Below, in pieces: positions 1-6,263 of a stretch of 14,031 nt of DNA. Source of the DNA: Stagnihabitans sp038323315 (lineage in GTDB: Bacteria > Pseudomonadota > Alphaproteobacteria > Rhodobacterales > Rhodobacteraceae); NCBI GenBank assembly GCA_038323315.1, contig JBBQGU010000064.1:1-14031 (forward strand), in the 5' to 3' direction. The translations under genes and the position numbers were made by a program. The notes beneath the pieces are model-generated. The model was not told the DNA's origin. It worked only from the letters and a program-made list of their open reading frames with translations, and did no database searches. Numbering within the stretch: the first letter of the stretch is position 1; every line of letters starts with the position of its first letter.

Positions 1-41
1 CGATTGGCACGCCTGAGGATGTGATTGCGGCGAAAGTTTAA
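1..41 (+). CDS. C-terminal end of an upstream gene, probably malonyl-CoA:ACP transacylase (FabD)
   Basis: Only the last 12 codons and the stop are present (frame from base 3): IGTPEDVIAAKV followed by TAA at 39-41. The piece is too short for a firm identification. A GTPED-type motif close to the C-terminus is common in alphaproteobacterial FabD, and fabD normally lies just upstream of fabG in Rhodobacterales, so FabD is the best guess. That guess rests on context plus one short motif. If correct, the racemase-like gene that follows splits fabD from fabG. Any other protein ending in this motif would fit the sequence equally well. Confidence 0.45.
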   Translation, partial: IGTPEDVIAAKV

Positions 42-94
42 GGCGTTCTCGTCGACAGGGTGCAACGCGCCAATCGGGCGCGAGGAGCCGGACG

Positions 95-844
95 ATGAAG
101 ACAACAGGAATTCTGGGCGGCATGTCGGCTGCCGCGACGGCGCTGTATGATACCCAGTTGAACGCGCTGGTTCAGCAGCGTCTGGCGGGCCTGCATTCGG
201 CCGGGATAGTGGTGCGCTCGGTCGATTTCGCGCCGATTGCCGCGTTGCAGGCGGCGGGGGTTTGGGGCGCTGCCGGCCTTGCGTCTTGCCCGCGGGGGCG
301 CAGGCCTTGCAGGCGGGGGGTGCCGATTTGTTGGTCCTCGCGACCAACACCATGCACAAGGTGGCCGGTCAGATTGCGGCAGCCCTTGCAGATCCCTTTT
401 GTCAATATCGCCGATGCGACGGCGGCGGCCATTGTCGCGGGTGGGCAGCGCAGGCCCGGTTTGATGGCCACCGCCTATACGATGGAACAGGGTTTTTACC
501 TGAGCAGGCTTGCTGTCGTGGGGCTGGGCGGGCTGGACGGGCTGGTGACGCACGCCAAGGGCCGGGCTGACACCCACCGCATCATCTATGTAGAACTGTG
601 CCGGGGCATGGTCCTGGCAGACGGTCGGACCCGCTTTGAAGCCATCGCGGCGGGTCTGATCGGGCGGGGGGCCGATTTTCTGATACCTGGCTGCACAGAA
701 GTCGGGATGTTGCTGGACCAAAGAAATGTCGCGGTGCCGGTCTATGACACAGTTGCAATCCATTGCCGAGCGGCATTTGATCTGGCTATGGCGATTCAAG
801 TCGGGCAGGATCATGATGCTCTGGGCAATTCGGCTGCCGGATGA
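95..844 (+). pseudogene. Aspartate/glutamate racemase family gene with two compensating frameshifts
   Basis: The open frame is 249 codons, starts at ATG 95 and has a good Shine-Dalgarno (GAGGAG, 82-87). The N-terminus (MKTTGILGGMS, then LHSAGIVVRSVDFAPIAAL) and the C-terminal half (IPFVNIADA, YTMEQGFY, HRIIYVELCRG, IPGCTEVGML) match the YgeA-type aspartate/glutamate racemase family. The middle does not: from about base 284 to 390 the family sequence, including ADLLVLATNTMHKVAGQI with TNTMHK at 343-360, lies in another frame. A one-base loss near 284-292 and a one-base gain near 385-392 would explain this. In YgeA the catalytic pair is Thr83/Cys197; the Thr lies in the NTMH segment that is lost here, while the GCTE cysteine remains. 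The product as read should be inactive as a racemase. Decay or a consensus error are both possible. Confidence 0.75.
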
Positions 845-877
845 ACCGGTCGGGCGGCCGCTATGATAGGATAGGTG

Positions 878-1615
878 ATGTTTGATCTGACGGGAAAATG
901 CGCTTTGGTTACGGGCGCTTCGGGTGGAATTGGTGGCGAGATCGCGCGGGTCCTGCATCAGGCGGGGGCGACGGTGGCGCTGTCGGGCACGAGGGTCGAG
1001 CCGTTGGAGGCCCTTGCCGCCGAATTGGGCGACCGGGCCTTTGTGGTGACCTGCAATCTGGGCGATGCGGCCTCGGTCGAGGCTTTGCCGAAGGCCGCGA
1101 TGGCGGCGATGGGGGCGGTGGACATTCTGGTCAACAATGCCGGGGTGACGCGCGACAATCTGTTCATGCGGATGTCGGATGAGGAATGGTCCTCGGTCAT
1201 CGACATCAACCTGACCAGCACCTTTCGGCTGTGCCGGGGCGTCTTGCGCGGCATGATGAAGGCGCGGTGGGGGCGAATCATCAACATATCCTCGGTCGTG
1301 GGCGCGACGGGCAATCCGGGGCAGGCGAACTATGCGGCCAGCAAGGCGGGGATGGTGGGGATGAGCAAAAGCCTGGCCGCCGAGGTGGCCAGCCGCAACA
1401 TCACCGTCAACTGCGTGGCACCGGGGATGATTGAAACCGCGATGACCGCCAAGCTGACCGATGCGCAGAAGGCGGCCATTCTGGGGTCGGTGCCGATGGG
1501 CCGGATGGGCACGGCGGCCGAGATTGCGGCGGCGGTCCTGTACCTGGCCAGCCCCGAGGCGGGCTATGTCACCGGATCGACGCTGCATGTGAATGGCGGC
1601 GGCGCGATGCTGTGA
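878..1615 (+). CDS. fabG: 3-oxoacyl-[acyl-carrier-protein] reductase FabG
   Basis: A 245-residue short-chain dehydrogenase, full length for FabG. It reduces 3-oxoacyl-ACP with NADPH in the first reductive step of type II fatty acid elongation in the cytoplasm. Visible motifs are the cofactor-binding TGASGGIG (residues 12-19), NNAG (86-89), and the active-site set Asn111, Ser139, Tyr152 and Lys156 (NYAASK), which line up with the E. coli FabG tetrad. The VNGGGAML C-terminus is also typical. A GTG at 875 lies directly before the ATG, but AGGA at 868-871 is spaced six bases from ATG 878 and family members begin MFDLTGK, so I use 878. Its TGA overlaps the GTG start of the next gene by four bases (GTGA). 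In related genomes acpP is usually the next gene; here four accessory genes intervene. Confidence 0.95.
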   Translation: MFDLTGKCALVTGASGGIGGEIARVLHQAGATVALSGTRVEPLEALAAELGDRAFVVTCNLGDAASVEALPKAAMAAMGAVDILVNNAGVTRDNLFMRMSDEEWSSVIDINLTSTFRLCRGVLRGMMKARWGRIINISSVVGATGNPGQANYAASKAGMVGMSKSLAAEVASRNITVNCVAPGMIETAMTAKLTDAQKAAILGSVPMGRMGTAAEIAAAVLYLASPEAGYVTGSTLHVNGGGAML

Positions 1616-2355
1616 CCTCTACGGTCCTGTTTGCGGGCGACCATCTGCGGGCCGAGATGCACAACCCGGACGCCGAGGTGTTGTTCGTGACCTTTGACCG
1701 CTGGCGGCGTGACCGCAACGGCTTTGCGGCCTGGGCCCCCTCGACCAAGGTGGCCGCTTATGGCTTTGCCGAGTTGATCATCAAGACGGCGCAGAACGAC
1801 TGGTATCTGAACCCCGATCTGACCCCGCTGCGGCGGGTATTGAAGGATCATACCGGGCGGTTTCGGACCGTGCGCAGCTTTGCCTTTTCGATGGGGGCCT
1901 ATGCGGCCCTGTTGCTGTCGCGGTCGCTGCGGCTGCGCCATGCCGTGCTGGTGTCGCCGCAATACACACCGTTTCCGGATCTGCCGCCGGGCGATACGCG
2001 TTATCGGCGCGAGGTCCAGGGGCTGGACATGGCTTTGGGCGATCTGGCAGAGGTCGTTGCGCCAAAGCTGCGCGGCGTGGTGTTGTTCGATCCCTTGGGC
2101 AACCCGGTCGACCGGGCCCATGCGCGGCTGATCCTGGCGCAGGTTCCGCGCATGGTGGGCATCGCGATGCCGCTGGCGGGGCATCCGGCGACGCAGGTTC
2201 TGCTGGAGACCACGGAATATGGCAAGCTGCGCGCGCTGGCCTTTGCGGCCGAGAGGGACCCGGCGTTGTATCACGCGCTGCATGTGCAGGCGCGCAGGAC
2301 CTCGCCCCTGTACAAGGCGCGGTTGTCGGAACGATTGGCGCGGCGTGTCAGGTGA
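1612..2355 (+). CDS. Alpha/beta-hydrolase-like protein, copy A
   Basis: A 247-residue protein without signal peptide or membrane segment, so probably cytoplasmic. The fold signature is alpha/beta hydrolase: an early strand (EVLFVTFD, 22-29), a nucleophile elbow AFSMGAY with Ser93, the strand AVLVSPQ (111-117), an acid candidate at Asp160 or Asp167 (FDPLGNPVDRAH), and His191 in AGHPAT. These positions are in the right order for a Ser-Asp-His triad. The NDWYLNPD block (62-69) is shared with copy B. The start is GTG at 1612, overlapping the fabG stop (GTGA); I see no good Shine-Dalgarno, which suggests translational coupling to fabG. The 3' end overlaps the convergent RTX gene by eight bases. 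The substrate is unknown: esterase, thioesterase or deacylase are all possible. I do not recognise a named family. Confidence 0.85.
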   Translation: MTSTVLFAGDHLRAEMHNPDAEVLFVTFDRWRRDRNGFAAWAPSTKVAAYGFAELIIKTAQNDWYLNPDLTPLRRVLKDHTGRFRTVRSFAFSMGAYAALLLSRSLRLRHAVLVSPQYTPFPDLPPGDTRYRREVQGLDMALGDLAEVVAPKLRGVVLFDPLGNPVDRAHARLILAQVPRMVGIAMPLAGHPATQVLLETTEYGKLRALAFAAERDPALYHALHVQARRTSPLYKARLSERLARRVR

Positions 2356-3781
2356 AGGTGAAATCTGCGGCGGTGATCAGGGAGGCTGACACGTCGTCGA
2401 TCACGATGGTCACGTCGCCGCATTTGACAATGGTGTCTGACCCCGACGCGGTGATGGTCAGGCTGCGCGCGGTGCCGATCATCTGAATCCGGTCGAGGCC
2501 GTTTTCAAAGTCGAGGATGTGGTCGGTGCCAGACCCCGGGCGGAACACAAAGGTGTCGCGCGCGGTCCCGCCCGACAACAGGTCATTGCCGGTGCCGCCT
2601 GTCAGCCGGTCGGACCCTGCGCCGCCATACAGGCGGTCGCTGCCGCTGTCGCCGGACAGGGCGTCATTGCCGTCGCTGCCGAACATGAGGTCATTGCCGT
2701 CACCGGCAAAGATGCTGTCATTGCCGCCGCCACCATGGCCCATGTCATTGCCGGTGCCGAGATAGATGACGTCGTTGTTGGTCAGTCCGTTGATCCAGTC
2801 GTTCCCGGCCCCCGACACAACCCGCGTCAGACCGGCCGCCATCACCACCTTGTCGGCCCCGTTGGTCAGCACCAGCGATTCAATGGACACGATGTCGAGG
2901 TAGAACGCGTCCCCGCCATGGGCGGTGACGCGCAAGGCATCAAGGCCGCCGGCCGCGATCTTGACCCCCTCGGCCCGGCCGGTCAGCGTCAGCGTGTCGA
3001 ACCCGGCCGAGCCGTATGCCTGACCAAGCCCCGTGGCCGCGACGTATAAGGTGTCGTGGCCTTCGGTCCCGGTGGCATAATGCGGGCCGGTCGGGGTGCC
3101 TTGGGACGGGGCGGCCTGCGCCGCGCTGCCACCCGCCTGCGCCAGCGCGCGGCCCAGCGCCTCGGCATAGCCGTTGGCCGAGTTGTAGTGCAGCTTGTCC
3201 CATACCAGCATGGTATCGGGGGTATAGCCGCCCTTGACGGCGATGGCATCGGGGTCGATCAGGTGGATTGTGTCATCGGCGGCGGCCAGGGCCAGTTGCG
3301 CCCGCTGCACCGTGGCCCAGTTGGTGCGGTGGTTGTCCGAGGTCGGCTTGCCGTCGATCGCGGCGTCGGACAGGGCCGAGATCACCAGATCATAGGCGCC
3401 GAACCGGGCGGTCATCGCGGCATGCAGGGCCTTGAGGTCGCGCCCATAGTTCGCGGCGGCCGAGGTCAGCCAGGTGTCCGCCTCACCCTGGACCCAGACG
3501 ACTTTTTGCAGATAGGCGCCCGGCACATATGTTGGCGAGGCGGGGTCGACCATGGCGGCGATCTGGGCCATCAGGCTGCCCCGCAACTCGCCGCCCGCGC
3601 CCCAATCGCCGCCGCCCATGTCAAGGCCCGGGGCCAGCGGGCTGCCATTGACCGCGACATGCATGTACAACCCGCCAGCCGCCGTAACCTGGTCGAATAC
3701 GGCCTGACCGATGCCCACCGCATTGGCATTGCTTTGGCCAGCCAGCACGATGATGGGAATGGTGCGTGCGGCGATGACGAT
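2348..3781 (-). CDS. RTX protein with N-terminal SGNH / sialate O-acetylesterase-like domain, copy A (start codon ATG changed to ATC)
   Basis: Counted from the position matching the copy B start, this is 477 residues. The N-terminal domain (about 1-220) has strand IPIIVLAGQSN with Ser17, VWVQGEAD (QGE 98-100) and DKLHYN (Asp195, His198), the layout of SGNH esterases of the sialate O-acetylesterase / acetylxylan esterase type. A low-complexity linker (about 218-235) and a beta-rich segment follow, then about eight RTX nonapeptides (341-412, GGxGxDxxx) that bind calcium in this class. The tail ends ITAADFTFT, typical of type I secreted proteins. The odd feature is the start: the codon at 3779-3781, five bases after a perfect AGGAGG, is ATC where copy B has ATG. 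The nearest in-frame GTG (3746-3748) would remove the first eleven residues of the first strand. The open frame reaches 4144 but that part only mirrors the neighbouring gene. Expression of this copy is doubtful. Confidence 0.8.
   Translation of the reverse strand: MVIAARTIPIIVLAGQSNANAVGIGQAVFDQVTAAGGLYMHVAVNGSPLAPGLDMGGGDWGAGGELRGSLMAQIAAMVDPASPTYVPGAYLQKVVWVQGEADTWLTSAAANYGRDLKALHAAMTARFGAYDLVISALSDAAIDGKPTSDNHRTNWATVQRAQLALAAADDTIHLIDPDAIAVKGGYTPDTMLVWDKLHYNSANGYAEALGRALAQAGGSAAQAAPSQGTPTGPHYATGTEGHDTLYVAATGLGQAYGSAGFDTLTLTGRAEGVKIAAGGLDALRVTAHGGDAFYLDIVSIESLVLTNGADKVVMAAGLTRVVSGAGNDWINGLTNNDVIYLGTGNDMGHGGGGNDSIFAGDGNDLMFGSDGNDALSGDSGSDRLYGGAGSDRLTGGTGNDLLSGGTARDTFVFRPGSGTDHILDFENGLDRIQMIGTARSLTITASGSDTIVKCGDVTIVIDDVSASLITAADFTFT
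2546..2761 (-). repeat. RTX nonapeptide repeats of copy A
   Basis: About eight consecutive nine-residue units, such as GGAGSDRLT and GGTGNDLLS, encoded in 27-base steps. This is the glycine- and aspartate-rich calcium-binding beta-roll of RTX proteins. The units at either end (LGTGNDMGH and GGTARDTFV) are degenerate. Confidence 0.85.
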
Positions 3782-3786
3782 GGCAA

Positions 3787-3792
3787 CCTCCT
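3787..3792 (-). promoter_or_regulatory. Perfect Shine-Dalgarno of RTX copy A, facing an ATC codon
   Basis: On the - strand this reads AGGAGG, followed by five bases and then ATC. The homologous site upstream of copy B is AGGAGG, five bases, ATG. The conserved site fixes where translation began in the ancestor and shows that the start codon, not the ribosome binding site, has changed. Confidence 0.75.
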
Positions 3793-3856
3793 GACCTTGA
3801 TACGGGGGCAGGGTATGGCGGCGCTGGTTTCGGAATGGTTGAGGAAATAGGGCGCG

Positions 3857-3967
3857 TTTGATCCATCTTGAAATTTGCGGGTGGCAGGTTAGGCTGGGGC
3901 GGGGCGCTGCATGGCCTTGGGATTTGGTCGGGCGATGCCCGCAGGGGCAGGGGACCGATGCGCGACA
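3857..3967 (+). repeat. Duplicated acpP promoter/leader, shortened copy, upstream of hydrolase copy B
   Basis: This stretch matches the region in front of acpP (6264-6460). It has 22 identical bases at 3857-3878, the GGGGCGCTGCAT segment, TTTGGTCGGGC with a short hairpin (CGGGC-gat-GCCCG, 3929-3941), a purine-rich ribosome binding site AGGGGA (3949-3954), and ATGCGCGACA at 3958-3967 against ATGAGCGACA at the acpP start. Compared with the acpP copy, about 60-70 bases are missing between the promoter and the hairpin. The match across the ribosome binding site and initiation codon places the duplication junction just inside acpP. Confidence 0.75.
3868..3895 (+). promoter_or_regulatory. Predicted promoter, duplicate of the acpP promoter
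   Basis: TTGAAA (3868-3873), 16 bases, TAGGCT (3890-3895). The same elements at the same spacing stand before acpP (TTGAAA, 16, TAGGGT). A -10 that keeps the first T, the A and the final T is common in high-GC alphaproteobacteria. Conservation between the duplicated copies supports function. It would drive hydrolase copy B. Confidence 0.55.
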
Positions 3968-3990
3968 GGCGGGCGGTGAGGCGGCGATGA
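3958..3990 (+). CDS. Ten-codon mini-ORF at the former acpP start, coupled to hydrolase copy B
   Basis: It encodes MRDRRAVRRR and stops at TGA 3988-3990, which overlaps the ATG (3987-3989) of hydrolase copy B as ATGA. It is preceded by AGGGGA with a three-base spacer. Its first ten bases (ATGCGCGACA) match the acpP start ATGAGCGACA apart from one base, so I read it as a relic of the acpP 5' end. Whether it is translated is unknown. If it is, termination would deliver ribosomes to the next start. The peptide itself is arginine-rich and probably has no function. Confidence 0.4.
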   Translation: MRDRRAVRRR

Positions 3991-4742
3991 CTGGCCGCGA
4001 AATCCTGTTTGATGGCAGCCATTTGCGGGCCGAGGTGCATAACCCGGACCGGGAGGTCTTGTTCGTCAGGTTTGACAATCTGAGGCTGGACCGCGACGGG
4101 TTTCCCGCCTTTGAACCCTCGGACAAGGTGGCTGCGCGGGGCATGGCCGAGTTGAGCGTCGTGACGGCGCGGAACGACTGGTATCTGAACCCGGATCTGG
4201 ACGCGTTGCGGGGCGTGTTGCGGGGGATGACGGGCCGCTACAGGACGGTGCGGTGCATTGCCTATTCGATGGGCGGCTATGGGGCGCTGCTGTTGTCAAA
4301 GGCGCTGCGGTTGCGGCAGGCGGTGCTGGTGTCGCCGCAATACTGCATGTTTCCGGGGCTGCCGCCGGGCGATCCGCGCTATGCGCGCTATGCCAAGACG
4401 TTGGACCCTGCCGTGGGTGATCTGGCCGGGGTGGTGGCGCGGAGGCTGCGTGGGGTGGTGGTGTACGATCCGCTTGGCAACCCGCTGGACCGCGCCCATG
4501 CACGGCTGATCCTGCAACAGGCGCCGAACATGTCCGGGGTGGCCATGGCCTTTGGCGGTCATCCGGCCACCATCGCGATGGGCGGGATGCCCGCTGCGCG
4601 GCAGTTTCGCGATCTGGCACTGGCCGGCAACGCGAACCCAGCGCAGTACCGGGTGCTGCATGTCGCGGCGCGGGCCGGGTCGCCGGTGTATCAGCAGAAG
4701 CTGCGGGAGGCGCTGGCAAAGCGGGCGGCACGGCTTAGGTAA
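3987..4742 (+). CDS. Alpha/beta-hydrolase-like protein, copy B
   Basis: A 251-residue paralogue of the 1612-2355 product, similar end to end. Shared blocks include HLRAE-HNPD, EVLFV-FD, NDWYLNPDL, SMGGY/SMGAY, AVLVSPQY, LPPGD, DPLGNP-DRAHARLIL and GHPAT. The catalytic candidates are Ser94 (IAYSMGGY), Asp161 or Asp168, and His192. The elbow here is the more canonical SMGGYGAL. No signal peptide or membrane segment is visible. ATG 3987 is chosen because GAGG (3978-3981) is spaced five bases away and the alignment with copy A begins there; the frame is open further upstream but that region is leader. It ends with an eight-base tail-to-tail overlap with RTX copy B, as in the first unit. It is predicted to be driven by the duplicated acpP-type promoter. 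Substrate unknown. Confidence 0.85.
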   Translation: MTGREILFDGSHLRAEVHNPDREVLFVRFDNLRLDRDGFPAFEPSDKVAARGMAELSVVTARNDWYLNPDLDALRGVLRGMTGRYRTVRCIAYSMGGYGALLLSKALRLRQAVLVSPQYCMFPGLPPGDPRYARYAKTLDPAVGDLAGVVARRLRGVVVYDPLGNPLDRAHARLILQQAPNMSGVAMAFGGHPATIAMGGMPAARQFRDLALAGNANPAQYRVLHVAARAGSPVYQQKLREALAKRAARLR

Positions 4743-6189
4743 AGATGAAATCGGCGGATGTGATCAGGGTGCTGTCTACCCCATCGATCACAAGGGTTAT
4801 ATCGCCGACGGTTACTGTGGTTGAGAACGCCGTGCCGCTGATGGACAGGGTTTGGGGCAGCCCTTGCACCGCGATCAGGTCGGCGCCGTCGGCGAAATCG
4901 GTGATGCGGTCGGACCCGCCACCGGGGCCGAACACAAAGACATCCGGGCCGTCGCCGCCGGTCAGACGGTCATCGCCCGCGCCGCCCGACAAGGTGTCGG
5001 CGCCCGCACCGCCAGATAACTGGTCGCTGCCGTTGCCACCCCACAAAAGATCGTTGCCGTCGCCGCCGCTTACCAGATCTGATCCGGCACCGCCAAAGAC
5101 AAAGTCGTGGCCCATGCCGCCATCGGCCATGTCCCAACCGCCGCGCAGATAGATCACGTCATTCAGCGCGCGCCCGATGACCTGATCACTGCCGCGCCCG
5201 GTATCCACCATGGCAAGGCTGGCGGCCATGACCACCCGATCGGACCCGGCCGTCAGAACCAGTTGCTCGATCGATACCAGATCGAGGTGAAAGGCTTCAC
5301 CGCCATTTGCGGTGACAAGGATGGCGTCCATGCCACCAGACTGAACCCGGACGCCATCGCTGCGCCCGGTCAGGGTCATCAGGTCGATCCCGGCGGCACC
5401 ATAGGCTTGACCAAGGCCGACCGCAGCCATGCTGAGGCTGTCGTTCAGCAGCGATCCCGTGACATACTGCAGATCGGTCTCGCCAGAACTGGGTGCGGCT
5501 GGGTTGTTCACAGAAGGCCCGGCCTGCATCAGGGCGCGGCCGAGGGTGGCGGCAAAGCCGGTGGGGACGTTGTAATGCACCATGTCGCCGAACAACATCG
5601 TGCTGCGCGTATAGCCGTTCGCGGCCGCCACAGAATCGGGGTCGACCAGATAGACACCGGCATCGCCCGCAGCCACGGCCAGTTGCGCCTGCTGGACCGC
5701 CTGATAATTGGCGCGGCGGATATCGGTGGGATTGGCCGCGTCGATTGCGGCATCGGACAGCGCGGAAATCACCATGTCATGCGCGCCGAACTGGTCCGTC
5801 ATCGCCGCACGCAAGGCCGTCAGATTGCGCTGATAGCTGGCCGCCAACGCACTGAACCACGCATCCGCTTCGCCCTGAACCCAGACCATCTTGTCAAGAT
5901 AGGCACCCGGAACATAAAAGGGCGAAGCAGGGTCCAGCATCGCGCTGATCTGGTTGATCAGGCTGTCAAGATTGGCACCGGCCGTGGCGGTGCCCCCGCC
6001 AAAGGGGTTCCAATCGCCCTTGAGTTGATAGGGGTCGGGGCCGAGCGAACTGCCATTGACCGCGACATGGACATACAGCCCCCCCTCGGCCCTGACCTGA
6101 TCAAAGACCGACATGCCGATGCCCGCAGAGTTTGCGTTACTTTGCCCGGCAAGGACGATGATGGGAATTGAGCGCGCTGCGACGACCAT
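4735..6189 (-). CDS. RTX protein with N-terminal SGNH / sialate O-acetylesterase-like domain, copy B
   Basis: 484 residues. The start is ATG 6187-6189, five bases after a perfect AGGAGG (6195-6200); the open frame extends to 6342 but the extra part is intergenic. The N-terminal esterase-like domain (about 1-222) has LAGQSN with Ser17, VWVQGEAD (QGE 105-107) and DMVHYN (Asp202, His205). After a linker (about 224-238) and a beta-rich segment come about seven RTX nonapeptides (357-419), then FADGADLIAVQG and the C-terminal ITSADFIFT. There is no N-terminal signal peptide, as expected for type I secretion, where the signal is at the C-terminus. In this family the domain removes O-acetyl groups from sugars; I infer an exported glycan esterase. 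No type I secretion genes lie in the window. This copy has an intact start, unlike copy A. Confidence 0.85.
   Translation of the reverse strand: MVVAARSIPIIVLAGQSNANSAGIGMSVFDQVRAEGGLYVHVAVNGSSLGPDPYQLKGDWNPFGGGTATAGANLDSLINQISAMLDPASPFYVPGAYLDKMVWVQGEADAWFSALAASYQRNLTALRAAMTDQFGAHDMVISALSDAAIDAANPTDIRRANYQAVQQAQLAVAAGDAGVYLVDPDSVAAANGYTRSTMLFGDMVHYNVPTGFAATLGRALMQAGPSVNNPAAPSSGETDLQYVTGSLLNDSLSMAAVGLGQAYGAAGIDLMTLTGRSDGVRVQSGGMDAILVTANGGEAFHLDLVSIEQLVLTAGSDRVVMAASLAMVDTGRGSDQVIGRALNDVIYLRGGWDMADGGMGHDFVFGGAGSDLVSGGDGNDLLWGGNGSDQLSGGAGADTLSGGAGDDRLTGGDGPDVFVFGPGGGSDRITDFADGADLIAVQGLPQTLSISGTAFSTTVTVGDITLVIDGVDSTLITSADFIFT
4933..5121 (-). repeat. RTX nonapeptide repeats of copy B
   Basis: Seven consecutive nine-residue units, for example GGAGSDLVS, GGDGNDLLW, GGNGSDQLS and GGAGADTLS. 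They are more regular than those of copy A, where several units have lost the leading GG. Calcium-binding beta-roll by family knowledge. Confidence 0.88.
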
Positions 6190-6194
6190 TGCGG

Positions 6195-6200
6195 CCTCCT
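6195..6200 (-). promoter_or_regulatory. Perfect Shine-Dalgarno of RTX copy B
   Basis: AGGAGG on the - strand, five bases before ATG 6189-6187. It decides the start in an open frame that extends 153 bases further upstream. It aligns exactly with the site in front of copy A. Confidence 0.8.
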
Positions 6201-6263
6201 GACCTGACGATGGCGGAAGGCTAGGCGGTGCGGGTTTCCCCCCGGTTGAGGAAACCGTGCAAG

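Noticed and set aside
38..1588. 516-codon open frame on the - strand across the racemase and fabG
   Set aside because: It lies opposite two recognisable + strand genes, has no family-like sequence and is rich in Arg/Pro/His, as expected for the mirror of high-GC coding DNA.
3858..3986. N-terminal extension of hydrolase copy B
   Set aside because: It begins at a TTG within the duplicated leader; the alignment with copy A and the ribosome binding site both start at 3987.
3782..4144. Upstream extension of RTX copy A to an ATG at 4144
   Set aside because: The extra 121 codons overlap the leader and the start of hydrolase copy B on the other strand, have no counterpart in a domain, and lie upstream of the conserved ribosome binding site.
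6233..6256. GGTTTCC/GGAAACC inverted repeat as an operator or terminator
   Set aside because: The stem is seven bases with a ten-base loop and no T run, and it is decayed in the duplicated copy, so I did not call it as a site of its own.
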